Shown piece after piece: positions 35,858 through 44,173 of a DNA stretch of 63,656 bases. The stretch's first letter is position 1. Every line of letters begins with the position of its first letter. Made by a program: the position numbers and the translations under genes. Source of the stretch: Enterorhabdus sp. P55 (GTDB lineage: Bacteria > Actinomycetota > Coriobacteriia > Coriobacteriales > Eggerthellaceae); assembly GCF_009911695.1 (NCBI RefSeq), contig NZ_QWKK01000005.1:1-63656 (forward strand). Direction: 5' to 3'. The notes under the pieces are model-generated. The model worked only from the letters and a program-made list of their open reading frames with translations, was not told the origin of the DNA and did not search any database.

Positions 35858-36040
35858 GTCCGAGGTGCTCCTTCAGGCATGGGGTTCGTTGGTAGTTCGG
35901 GTATGCGAGAAGCCTCTCGCAGGATACCACAGCCCCGCGCCGCGCCTCAACGCCGTCACGAAACAGACAAGCCCGCCGGGCCTCCCCGTCCGCGAGCGTC
36001 CCGCCACGCCCTTCCGAGAGCGTCCGACCCGCCCGCACGT

Positions 36041-36106
36041 CCCCCCCAAACACCAAGGCGCCCGGCCCCGTCCCGCCCCCCCCAAACGTCAAGGCACCCG
36101 GCCCCG
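36041..36106. repeat. Two tandem imperfect GC-rich units
   Basis: A run of C's, then CAAACACCAAGGCGCCCGG (36046-36064), is followed by a near copy with ACGTCAAGGCACCCGG (36086-36101). Related strings recur at about 36325-36348 and at 43660-43686. The rest of 35858-36436 apart from the inverted-repeat element holds no gene. Confidence 0.6.
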
Positions 36107-36143
36107 CCTCGCACTCGATCGCACCCGGTCAGCTTTCGCGGCC

Positions 36144-36314
36144 TTTTCCTGCGAGAAAGTGCGGCTTTGCATGACAGAACCAGCCAAGCGCAAGGCCCGC
36201 TCCTTCCAGATCCCCCGTTTGCCCAGGTCGCAATCGCCAGCACCCAACGCCATCCCCGCTTAGACGCCAAGACCACCGCGAAAGTCATGCATATCCGCAC
36301 TTTCTCGTAGAAAA
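36144..36314. repeat. 171-bp inverted-repeat element, copy C
   Basis: Arms at 36144-36175 and 36284-36314 are inverted copies (GAGAAAGTGCGG, TGCATGAC shared; one single-base indel). The interior carries CCCAGGTCGC near its middle, the same central string as in copies A and B. The arms share AAAGTG and a terminal GAC with the other copies but are otherwise different, so it may be a sister family. Located between the DivIC-like gene and the zinc-ribbon genes. Confidence 0.75.
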
Positions 36315-36436
36315 TCACCTCGTTTTGCGCCCGGCCCCAACGCCAAGGCCCATGAGGTGGCGCAGCCCACTATCCGCTCCGTGCAAGCAGCCGGGCGCCC
36401 ACTCCTCGCGGAGCGGGCGCGCAAAGCAGCATCTCT

Positions 36437-36652
36437 TTACTTTCCGGGCGCCTTCGGAGCGCCGGGCACCTTCGGCGCACCCGGTGCCGCCGGGATCCCC
36501 GGAGCTCCCGGCACGCCTGGAGCTCCGGGAGCCATCGATCCCTTGGGCAGCTCAGCACCGCAAGAGGCGCATACGGAATCCGCCGAGCCGACCTTCTCTC
36601 CGCAATGGGGGCAGGTTCGCTCCGCATCAACAGCTGCAGGTCTAAAGCACAT
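36437..36652 (-). CDS. Zinc-ribbon microprotein with collagen-like GxP tail
   Basis: 71 residues. The first half is a zinc ribbon (CPHCGEKVGSADSVCASCGAEL, two CxxC). The second half is a run of Gly-x-Pro/Ala triplets (GAPGVPGAPGIPAAPGAPKV...), which is collagen-like. ATG 36652 is chosen because AAAGGA lies 6 bases upstream; the ATG at 36658 abuts the ribosome site. It overlaps the next zinc-ribbon gene by 11 bases. Function unknown. Confidence 0.65.
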   Translation of the reverse strand: MCFRPAAVDAERTCPHCGEKVGSADSVCASCGAELPKGSMAPGAPGVPGAPGIPAAPGAPKVPGAPKAPGK

Positions 36653-36863
36653 AGTCATTCCTTTCTAATCTCTCACGCCCTCTCTCTGAGAGCGCTAATC
36701 CCTCGAAGGAGAGGAGCTCGCCCCCGCATGAAGCGCAGCTATGAGCTGTCGGGCCATTCAAGAAGCCACAGGCAGGGCACAGGCCCGGGATGATCTTCAT
36801 CGGCGCGTCTCGACCGGCAACAAGCGCGCACCGCCCACAAAGCGTGCAGAACTGGCCACACAT
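36642..36863 (-). CDS. Zinc-ribbon microprotein
   Basis: 73 residues with seven cysteines: CGQFCTLCGRC near the N-terminus and CPACGFLNGPTAHSCASCGGEL, so one to two zinc sites are likely. The C-terminal 25 residues form a charged helix. GGAGGGACGAAGG precedes the ATG. It is transcribed divergently from the LysR gene and overlaps the collagen-like gene downstream. Function unknown; no family is recognised. Confidence 0.65.
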   Translation of the reverse strand: MCGQFCTLCGRCALVAGRDAPMKIIPGLCPACGFLNGPTAHSCASCGGELLSFEGLALSERGRERLERNDYVL

Positions 36864-36937
36864 CGCCTTCGTCCCTCCTCTCTACCATTCCTCACTTGTG
36901 AGATAATGTTCAACAGGCATTGACGGGAGGAGGGTGC

Positions 36938-37913
36938 ATGCGCATCGATCATCTTCGGTACTTCGCAGATGCGGCTGACCTCCAATCCATCAAGCTTGCC
37001 GCTGAGAAAAACTGCATGAGCCCCCAAGGCATAAGTCGCGCTATTCATAACGTCGAGGAGGCTATCGGGGCTCCCCTCTTCGTACGCAACGCAAATAGCG
37101 TCTTGCTTACCCGCCGAGGACACGATCTGCTCCCCTACGCTCGTCGCGTTGTGGCTGACTACGACCTCCTCCTCGCTCAGAATCGTCAGCGGCCGCAAGA
37201 CACCGCGCAAAAGCGCATCGAAGCCTACTGCTGCACTTTCTTCTTCGTCATGGGTCTCCTGCCACTTCTGCGCCAAGGCCTGCGCGGCCTCAGCTTGCCC
37301 ACCCCAGAGCCCCAGATCATCCAAATGCATACCGCCTCCATCGTCAGCACACTTATCAATCAGCCCCCCCCCGGGGGGGGACGACAGCGACATCCAGCGA
37401 GTTGGGCTCCTGCTGTTCTTTGACACCTCGACTGAGCAGAACCAAGCCTTACAAGACTCGCTCCACTCTCATGGCATAGCCTATAGGCCCTACCTTCGCT
37501 ATCACGACGTCGTCCTGGCAACGCCTCAGGCCTTTACTGCTGCCGGACTGGCTCCAGGAGACCCCGTAGGACGCCAAGCTTTGACCAAGCTGCCAGTTGT
37601 TTCCTCAAGCGGAGAGCAAAGGGTGGCTCTTGAACACTATCTCGGATCTCCCGCAGACACCTGCATAGAAGACATCGGAACCCGTCTCCAGATCATCCGC
37701 GAAGGACGCGGCGGCATCCTCGTGCCCCCTTTCTCCCAAGCTGCCAGCGATGAATCCCTCGAAGCGCGGGATCTGCGAACGCCTTACGGAGTGGAGATGG
37801 GCATCGCTGCGCATCCGGAGGTATTCGATGAGCCATTCGTGCTCTCACTGCTCACAACCTTGAATGCGCACTTTCGACCGCTTGCCGCCAATGGGCTCTG
37901 CCGCCTGCTCTAG
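36938..37913 (+). pseudogene. LysR-family regulator, frameshifted at a C9G8 tract
   Basis: The first 150 codons give a LysR winged helix (LRYFADAADLQSIKLAAEKNCMSPQGISRAIHNVEE) and part of the effector domain; the remaining 180 (DDSDIQRVGLLLFF to GLCRLL) continue in another frame. The switch is at nine C's and eight G's (37364-37380). Removing one G restores a 324-residue regulator. The rest is well preserved, so this is either a phase-variable gene in the off state, a recent mutation or a sequencing error. GGAGG precedes the ATG. It converges on the DASS transporter gene 10 bases away and likely regulates that cluster. Confidence 0.85.
37364..37380. repeat. C9G8 homopolymer tract inside the LysR gene
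   Basis: Nine C's immediately followed by eight G's. Such a tract is prone to slippage and can fold on itself. Its length decides whether the LysR reading frame is open. Confidence 0.95.
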
Positions 37914-37923
37914 CCCGCACTGC

Positions 37924-39354
37924 CTAAGGCATCCCGAGAAACGCGCATAGGGCCGGCAGAAGCGTCACCGACAGCGCCACAAGCACAACGGACGGTATCC
38001 ACCCCACCCTCACCATATCGGCCATGGTGTAATAGCCGTAGCCATAGGTGAGCACAGGTACGCAGTCCAAAGGCAACAGATACGATATCGACGCCTGCCA
38101 AGCCACGACCATGACCATGGCAGCTACGCTAATTCCGTAATCTCCCGCCAGGGAGCCCAGAGGAAAAGCCAAGACGGCCGCTACAGCCGGCCCCACGGGC
38201 ACTACGCCATGGATGAGGCAGCCCGCCACCGAAGCAGCCAGCAACATTCCAGTTGCCGTATGCAGCCCCGCAGGAACCAGAGCCACCACTCCATCAACGA
38301 ACCATTGGCCAGCCCCTGTCACCACAATGAAATGAGCCACCGACATCACGCTCATAATCATGAGGATGACGCCCCAATTCATACGAGACAGCAAGGTGCG
38401 AAAATCCAGCACGCAGCAACCCGGCAACGACAGGGCGGCCAGAGCCAAGACAGCCACAAGAGCCGTATTGACGAAAGGCACCCACGAGCTAACCACCCAT
38501 CCGATCAGAGCAGCCCCGATCACGATAAGCGTAGCCTTCTCGGCTCGCATCAAAGGGCCGCATGCACGAGCCTCGGAAACGATGAGTTCCAGGGCTTCCT
38601 CCTTAAGGGGCTCCGTTCGGAAAACCGTCGTTAAAGCCGCCCAGGCCACCACCAGCATGGCAACAGCCACCGGAGCTCCCAAGATAAACCACTGAGCAAA
38701 CGTCACCTCCACACCGAAGAGATCCCTGAAAAGATCCACCGCCAAAACGTTGCATCCATTCCCCGTCATCACCGCGCAACCCCCGGCATAGGAGGCCCAG
38801 GGGATGCCCATCATGAGAGCCTTACCCAAAGAGGAGGAGCCAGCCTTCTCGCCATTCAATTCCAGCAAGCGCTTGCCCACAGAGATAAACACCCCGCAAG
38901 CCGCCACGTCGGACATGACAGTAGAGAGCGCCGCCACAGCCGCCATCAGTCCGAAAAGCATCTTGCGCGAGCTTGTCCCCGACCAGGCCAACACAGCCCC
39001 AGCTATGCGCGTCGGTATCGAAGTCGCATCAAGGGCAACAGTAAACGCGAAAGGGCCAAGCAGAAAGAAAACCGTGCTACCGATGGAGTTGGCAAACGCA
39101 TCCTCGTAGGAGCATACGCCACAAAGCGGCATGGCCACGAGCATGAGCAGCGCCGTAATTGCCAGAGGAAGAGCCTCGCTCACCCAGAGCACCACCGCAA
39201 CCAGAAGAATGGCCACGGTGGCCTTGCCCTCATGGCCAAGTCCAGGCACCTCTGGGCCCATAAGCGCCGACGCCAGCAAGACAGCCGCCACGACGAAAGG
39301 CGCCGCCTTTCTAAGCGTACCCAAGAGATTTCCGCGAACCGCACGCGCCTCCAT
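37924..39354 (-). CDS. DASS/SLC13-family anion transporter 1
   Basis: 476-residue membrane protein with about 12 helices. The family layout is visible: ALPLAITALLMLVAMPL, the SNS-like hairpin region (STVMSDVAACGVF), and the second repeat with CLIHGVVPVGPAVAAVLAFP. DASS proteins carry di- and tricarboxylates or sulfate, often with sodium. It is the last gene of the minus-strand molybdoenzyme cluster and 40% or so like its neighbour by eye. The substrate is unknown. Confidence 0.85.
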   Translation of the reverse strand: MEARAVRGNLLGTLRKAAPFVVAAVLLASALMGPEVPGLGHEGKATVAILLVAVVLWVSEALPLAITALLMLVAMPLCGVCSYEDAFANSIGSTVFFLLGPFAFTVALDATSIPTRIAGAVLAWSGTSSRKMLFGLMAAVAALSTVMSDVAACGVFISVGKRLLELNGEKAGSSSLGKALMMGIPWASYAGGCAVMTGNGCNVLAVDLFRDLFGVEVTFAQWFILGAPVAVAMLVVAWAALTTVFRTEPLKEEALELIVSEARACGPLMRAEKATLIVIGAALIGWVVSSWVPFVNTALVAVLALAALSLPGCCVLDFRTLLSRMNWGVILMIMSVMSVAHFIVVTGAGQWFVDGVVALVPAGLHTATGMLLAASVAGCLIHGVVPVGPAVAAVLAFPLGSLAGDYGISVAAMVMVVAWQASISYLLPLDCVPVLTYGYGYYTMADMVRVGWIPSVVLVALSVTLLPALCAFLGMP

Positions 39355-39445
39355 TGACCCCGCGCCCCCTCACTTCATGCCCCGAGCCACCTCATCTGGA
39401 TGGGGCGAAGGCTCTCTTCCGGGCCTTCGCCCCGAGGCAAACGTC

Positions 39446-40852
39446 TTACACAAGCCCCAGAACTGAACACATGAGGGGCATCACAGTGCAGTTGAGCGCC
39501 ACCTGCAGAACGGTAGGAACCCACCCACACTTGGCCATGTCGCCAAATTTCAGGTACTTGTAGCCCTGGTAGGACACCAGGTTCACTGCATCGAGAGGCA
39601 AGAGGTAGGCGATGGCAGACCACCAGGCAACCGTCATGGCCATGGAGACCACGCTGCCGCCCGAGGCCACCATGAAGCCCACAAAGGGCACCGTCACCAG
39701 GCCGGCGACGGCCGGGCCGCCAGGAATGACGTTGTGGATAGCCATGGTCACGATCGAGCAAACAAGTAGCGTCAGCAGCCAGGGCATCGCAGCCACATCG
39801 CCGAAGACAACGTTGATGAGCCAGTCGACCGTGCCGGTGCTGGTAAGCGCCGCAACGATGGCGTTCACGGCCATCAGCATGAGAAGCAGCCCCCAAGGAC
39901 TCTCTTTAACGAAATCGTCGAATTTGATGACGCGCAGCCGCGGAATGAACATGGCAGACAGAGCCAGCAGGGCCACCGAAGTGGTATTGAGCATGGCGAC
40001 CCAAGAACCGGCGATCCACAGAACAAGCGTGATGAGGATGATGGCTACGTTGGCACGCTCGCGGAACGGCATAGGCGGCAGCTCGCCAGCGCTCCGGATG
40101 CCGGAATCCACAGCCTCCTGGGACAGAGGCTCGGGCCTAAACACCATCACCGCAGCAAGCCAAGTGCCAATAAGCAGCACCACAACGGGAATGGCGGCCA
40201 CCATCACCCACTGGGCAAAAGTAATCTCTATGCCAAAGGTCGTCTGAACCATGCCGATAACCATCAGGTTGATGGGGCCACCGCAGGGAGTGAGCATGGA
40301 GCCGATGACCACGGCCCAAGGCACTGCGACGGCCATCGCCTTGCCCAGACGCGACTCGCCCTCGTCGCAGCCGCTCTCCTGCAGCAGCGAATGAACCAGC
40401 GCCATCATGACCGCCGCCAGCGCGATATTGCTCATAACAGTGGATATAGCTGCGGAAACAATCATGAACCCGAGGATGAGTTTCTTCGGATTGGTGCCCG
40501 ACCACCGCAGGATGACGGCAATGAGGCGCTGCGCCACCGAAGAGTGCTTGATGAATACGGTGAACCCAAACGTACCCACCAGAAAGAGAATGAGGCTCGA
40601 CATGGTAGCAGCCCAGGTATCGTTGAACGACATTATGCCGAACAGGGGAATAACGGCCACCATGGCCATGGCTGTCACCGGCACCGGCAGACAGCCCGTA
40701 GCCCAATAGATGATTCCGACGAGCAGAATAGCCAACGAAAGCGTGCCTTCGTGAGAGAGTCCAGGGATATCCACCACCAGCGCCGCCAATGCAATCAGCA
40801 CAACGCCGACAACGAGCCAGACAAGACCCCTTGTCTCCTTTTTCTCGTTCAT
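39446..40852 (-). CDS. DASS/SLC13-family anion transporter 2
   Basis: 468 residues, paralogous to the preceding transporter. It retains CLPVPVTAMAMVAVIPLFGIMSF, ISTVMSNIALAAVMMALV (SNx motif) and AIHNVIPGGPAVAGLVTVPF. The GPINLMVIGM segment after TPCGG is more typical of the family than in the neighbour. The two transporters may differ in substrate or direction, for example uptake of substrate and export of product; this is inference. Confidence 0.86.
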   Translation of the reverse strand: MNEKKETRGLVWLVVGVVLIALAALVVDIPGLSHEGTLSLAILLVGIIYWATGCLPVPVTAMAMVAVIPLFGIMSFNDTWAATMSSLILFLVGTFGFTVFIKHSSVAQRLIAVILRWSGTNPKKLILGFMIVSAAISTVMSNIALAAVMMALVHSLLQESGCDEGESRLGKAMAVAVPWAVVIGSMLTPCGGPINLMVIGMVQTTFGIEITFAQWVMVAAIPVVVLLIGTWLAAVMVFRPEPLSQEAVDSGIRSAGELPPMPFRERANVAIILITLVLWIAGSWVAMLNTTSVALLALSAMFIPRLRVIKFDDFVKESPWGLLLMLMAVNAIVAALTSTGTVDWLINVVFGDVAAMPWLLTLLVCSIVTMAIHNVIPGGPAVAGLVTVPFVGFMVASGGSVVSMAMTVAWWSAIAYLLPLDAVNLVSYQGYKYLKFGDMAKCGWVPTVLQVALNCTVMPLMCSVLGLV

Positions 40853-40864
40853 TTTCCTTCCTTT

Positions 40865-41221
40865 CTACGCAATAGCGCCGCTGCAGGGCTTCGGAGGCAC
40901 TTGAAGAATGAGCTTCTGCTGGCCATCCAACTCGGCAGCCAGATCATCCACGTCGCCGTACCTCAGGCATTGCGCCTCGCAATGCTGCACGCATGAGGGA
41001 AGGAGGCCGGCCGACGTGCGTTCGGGACACTGGGTGCACTGAGCGGTATACACAGGCACGAAGTCGTATTGCCACTTCTTCGTGCCGTACTCCCAAGGGC
41101 CCACGCACTCCACCTTGATGCCGTACTGGCCCACCGGCAGGTCATGAAGCATCTGGCATGCCACCTCGCAGGCATGGCAGCCAAAGCAGTCGTCGTAATT
41201 GATGAGGAACGCCTTTGTCAT
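40865..41221 (-). CDS. Small ferredoxin subunit of the molybdopterin oxidoreductase
   Basis: 118 residues with cysteine sets CFGCHACEVAC near the N-terminus and CTQCPERTSAGLLPSCVQHCEAQC, a shortened DMSO-reductase-B-type ferredoxin holding two clusters at most. It should pass electrons to the catalytic subunit encoded 12 bases upstream. ATG 41221 is favoured (GGGGGAG 6 bases before); the ATG at 41227 touches the ribosome site. Compact two-cluster partners occur with transhydroxylase and dehydroxylase-like enzymes. Confidence 0.87.
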   Translation of the reverse strand: MTKAFLINYDDCFGCHACEVACQMLHDLPVGQYGIKVECVGPWEYGTKKWQYDFVPVYTAQCTQCPERTSAGLLPSCVQHCEAQCLRYGDVDDLAAELDGQQKLILQVPPKPCSGAIA

Positions 41222-41233
41222 ATCCATCTCCCC

Positions 41234-43480
41234 CTAGCTCTCGTCAGTTACCTTGTAGATGCGGCACAGGCTTGACTTGTAGTTCGACCCTACGCCGCAT
41301 TCGCCCACGGAATCCCAGTCGAGCAGGCGGTTGATGTTGAGATCGTCGACGTCGAAGTTGTTCTCCAAGCCAGCCTCGGGATGCGACCAACCATGAGTAG
41401 TAGCCACCACGCGAGGATCGACGGCCGGCGTAGTCTTGATCATGCGCTTGGCGCGGCCATAAAGGCCCTCCACCCATACCCACTCACCATCGTTCACGCC
41501 ATAGGCGGCGGCGGTATCAGGATGGATCTCAAGCGTAGGCTCGGGAGCGATGGCGCGCAGGTGCTCTTGGCGTCGGTTCTCGCTATGGAACGTATTGAAG
41601 TCACGGCAGCCGGTGATGATGATCAGGGGATAATCCTCGTATTTGTCCGGCGTGGAATAGGGGCTAGGCGCCGGCTCGTGATAAGCGGGCATGGGATCCA
41701 TCCCCAGATTGGCGTAGAACGTCGACCAGAGCTCCACACGACCCGTAGGGGTGTTGAAGCCTGGCTGGCCATCCGGTCGCAGCAGCCCCTTTTCGTACTT
41801 GTAATACTCGTAAGGCAGATAGACGGGAGCCTCCTCCTGCATCTGCTCGAAAGTAAGGCCGGTGGGCTCCAAGATGTAGGAGTACATGTCTTCCACCGTC
41901 TCCCAAGGCCACGCCTCAGGATTGAACCGCTTGCCCAGCTCGAGGTTGATCTCCATATCCGATTTGACCTCGCCGCCGTCAACAGCCTTGTTGATGGTCT
42001 CTCCGTGCTGCACGCCATCGCCCACGCGAATGCCATTGCGCTCCGGATACGTAGCCGCGGGCAGAACAATGTCACACAGCTTGTTCATCGTAACCGTCAT
42101 GAACAGGTCGACGCCCACGTTGAACTCATTGAGCAGCAACGCCTTCTCCGCACGCACCGGATCGGGACCCGTACCCGTCAGCAGATCCGAGGTCTGGATC
42201 CAAGCCGCCTTCTGGACATAGGGCTCACCAGTCTCACAGGCACGGAGAATCAGCTGGTCGGAAGCATTAGTGACACCCGATCGATAGAAGGGGTACTCCT
42301 TAAGGCCGAGCATCTTCTCCTTCTGCTCCGGCGAGAGGAATTCGCTACCCCAGCCACCAATGTACTGCAGGAGCTCCGGCGGAACGATCATGCCACCCGG
42401 CTTCTCCAGATTGCCCGTGATGGCCGCGATGGAGAACATAGCCTGGCTGCCCGGCAGAGCCTCCTTAGTCTGGTCGATGGCAACGCCCCATTGCAGCGCC
42501 ATGCCATCAGCGGCAGCGATGGCGCGAGAGGCTTCGACGAACTCCTCCTCGTCCACCCAGCACACCTCGGCCACCCGTGCCGGAGTCCACTCGCTCACCC
42601 TCTCGGCAAACTCGTCGAACCCATAGCACCAGCGCTCCACGAACTCATGATCGTAGAGGCCCTCCTTGATGATGACGTTGGCCATGCCCATGGCCAGGGC
42701 TGCGTCGGTGCCAGGGCGAATCTGCAGCCAGTACTTGGCACGCGAGGCAAGCCAGGTCAAGCGCGGATCGATAACCACCAACTCGCTCCCGCGATGCATG
42801 CAGTCGGTGATCCAAGGGCCATACAAACCATCAGAGTTGGAGGCGATGGGGTTGTTTCCCCAGATCAGAATAATCTCCGGCACCTTCCAGGCCGGATTGT
42901 CGTAGCGATCGGCAAATTGCTGGGAGTAGTCGCCCACGTAGAAATTACCGCAAGTGGATTGGCAGCCAAACACACGGGGGAGATAGCAAGCGATGCCGTT
43001 GATGCCCGACGTAAGGTTAGGACTTCCGAACGACCAGGCCAGGCGCGAGATGTACGTGGCGATATCGCGGCCGGTGCCCTTCCAGAACGAGACCGACTCC
43101 GCGCCGAAGTTATCCCGGTAGTACTTGAATCTCTCCTCAATGGTGTCGAAGGCCTCTTCCCACGTGATGCGCTCCCACTTAGAGGCATCTCCGCGGAACT
43201 GAGGGTCTCGCTTGAGAGGATAACGCAGACGATCCTCATGGTTCACAGCCTCAGTCAGCGCCAGGCAACGACAGCAGAGACGTCCCTGGTTGTACGGATT
43301 ATCGGGGTCGCCTTCGACGCGGACGAGCTTGCCATCCTTGTCGGTGAACATGAGCACCCCGCAGCCGTCGTGGCATCCAGGGCCCGACCAGGCGCTTCCC
43401 CGCGTGACAGTCAGGTCTCCCACCTGATAGCGATAGGGCTTGTCGTGGGGAACACGAACGCACGCCTCGCTAATTTCCAT
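41234..43480 (-). CDS. DMSO-reductase-family molybdopterin oxidoreductase, possible dehydroxylase
   Basis: 748-residue catalytic subunit. No Tat signal, so cytoplasmic. N-terminal cluster region: Cys36 and Cys40 in PGCHDGCGVLMF and Cys69 in GRLCCRCLAL; the first cysteine of the canonical CxxC is absent. Cofactor-binding blocks: FWKGTGRD, ILIWGNNPIASNSDG, VVIDPRLTWLASRA, LQIRPGTDAALAMGMANVI and near the end FNTPTGRVELWS. The CHxGCG-type N-terminus and compact ferredoxin partner resemble Eggerthellaceae catechol dehydroxylase-like enzymes, but the substrate is unknown. AAGGAGG precedes the ATG. Confidence 0.85.
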   Translation of the reverse strand: MEISEACVRVPHDKPYRYQVGDLTVTRGSAWSGPGCHDGCGVLMFTDKDGKLVRVEGDPDNPYNQGRLCCRCLALTEAVNHEDRLRYPLKRDPQFRGDASKWERITWEEAFDTIEERFKYYRDNFGAESVSFWKGTGRDIATYISRLAWSFGSPNLTSGINGIACYLPRVFGCQSTCGNFYVGDYSQQFADRYDNPAWKVPEIILIWGNNPIASNSDGLYGPWITDCMHRGSELVVIDPRLTWLASRAKYWLQIRPGTDAALAMGMANVIIKEGLYDHEFVERWCYGFDEFAERVSEWTPARVAEVCWVDEEEFVEASRAIAAADGMALQWGVAIDQTKEALPGSQAMFSIAAITGNLEKPGGMIVPPELLQYIGGWGSEFLSPEQKEKMLGLKEYPFYRSGVTNASDQLILRACETGEPYVQKAAWIQTSDLLTGTGPDPVRAEKALLLNEFNVGVDLFMTVTMNKLCDIVLPAATYPERNGIRVGDGVQHGETINKAVDGGEVKSDMEINLELGKRFNPEAWPWETVEDMYSYILEPTGLTFEQMQEEAPVYLPYEYYKYEKGLLRPDGQPGFNTPTGRVELWSTFYANLGMDPMPAYHEPAPSPYSTPDKYEDYPLIIITGCRDFNTFHSENRRQEHLRAIAPEPTLEIHPDTAAAYGVNDGEWVWVEGLYGRAKRMIKTTPAVDPRVVATTHGWSHPEAGLENNFDVDDLNINRLLDWDSVGECGVGSNYKSSLCRIYKVTDES

Positions 43481-43625
43481 ATTCGCTCCTCCTTATCCTC
43501 GATTGGCCAGAAGGAGGATCAGAAGGCCGAGACAGCCTCGGGGAAGAGACGATCGACCGTTCCCCTCCTTCCGCTCACACCTTATCGAGCAGAAAAGGGG
43601 TCGAAAACGAGCGGCTTCGACGCCA

Positions 43626-43648
43626 TAGGCCAACATTTCGATGGCCTA
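43626..43648. promoter_or_regulatory. Dyad upstream of the molybdoenzyme operon
   Basis: TAGGCC-11 bases-GGCCTA. The spacing and T-N11-A form suit a LysR-type binding site, about 145 bases before the operon start. The LysR gene at the other end of the cluster is the natural candidate regulator. Confidence 0.4.
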
Positions 43649-43673
43649 AAGCAACCTGTTCCCAACGCAAAGA

Positions 43674-43703
43674 CGCCCGGCCCCGCCTTCGCGGAACCGG
43701 GCG
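43674..43703 (-). terminator. Terminator of the DtxR/MntR-like gene
   Basis: Minus-strand GCCCGG and CCGGGC arms enclose a second GCG/CGC stem; TCTTTG follows. It lies 26-55 bases beyond the stop at 43729. Confidence 0.65.
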
Positions 43704-43728
43704 CCTCGCGTCTTCTCAGACGACGACC

Positions 43729-44109
43729 CTACAGGTTGAGCCCCTTGATGTAGGTCGACCACTTCTCGAACGACTCGTCGCTGATGGCGTGCTCCATGAG
43801 ACAGGCCTCGTGGTCAGCTCGCTCCTCGGGGATGCCGAGGGCCTTGTGCAGGAACTGGAACAGCAGGTTATGACGATCCAGCACCGACAAGCCGTAATCG
43901 TAGCCCGGCTTCGTCAGGGTGATGTCGCCGTAGTAGGGCTGCTCCGCGTAGCCCTTCTCCTTCAGAACCGACATGGCCTTGTTGACCGACGCCTTCGAGA
44001 CGCCCATCTTGGTAGCCACGTCGACGGACCGGATGGGCTTCTCCGGCGAGGCCCCCAGCATGACCATGGCTTCGAGATAGTCCTCGTGGGACATGGACAT
44101 CTTCTCCAC
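43729..44109 (-). CDS. DtxR/MntR-family metal-dependent repressor
   Basis: 126 residues: N-terminal winged helix (MSHEDYLEAMVMLGASPEKPIRSVDVATKMGVSKASVNKAM) and a dimerisation helix region with metal-ligand-like residues (HNLLFQFLHKALGIPEERADHEACLMEHAIS). No SH3-like third domain, so MntR-like in size. GTG start with GGAGGGG 6 bases before. Just downstream of the FeoB-associated gene, it most likely senses Fe(II) or Mn(II) and controls the feo genes. Confidence 0.9.
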   Translation of the reverse strand: MEKMSMSHEDYLEAMVMLGASPEKPIRSVDVATKMGVSKASVNKAMSVLKEKGYAEQPYYGDITLTKPGYDYGLSVLDRHNLLFQFLHKALGIPEERADHEACLMEHAISDESFEKWSTYIKGLNL

Positions 44110-44131
44110 CGCACCCCTCCCTTCCTTAGGT

Positions 44132-44155
44132 ACGGGCTATGGTACCACAGCCCGT
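44132..44155. promoter_or_regulatory. 24-bp palindrome before the DtxR/MntR-like gene
   Basis: ACGGGCTATGGTACCACAGC plus CCGT: the two halves are inverted copies with a single mismatched pair. It lies 23 bases before the GTG start. It could be an autoregulatory operator or a terminator for the gene upstream; there is no U run, which favours an operator. Confidence 0.5.
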
Positions 44156-44173
44156 CGCTGCCAGGCGGAAGGC

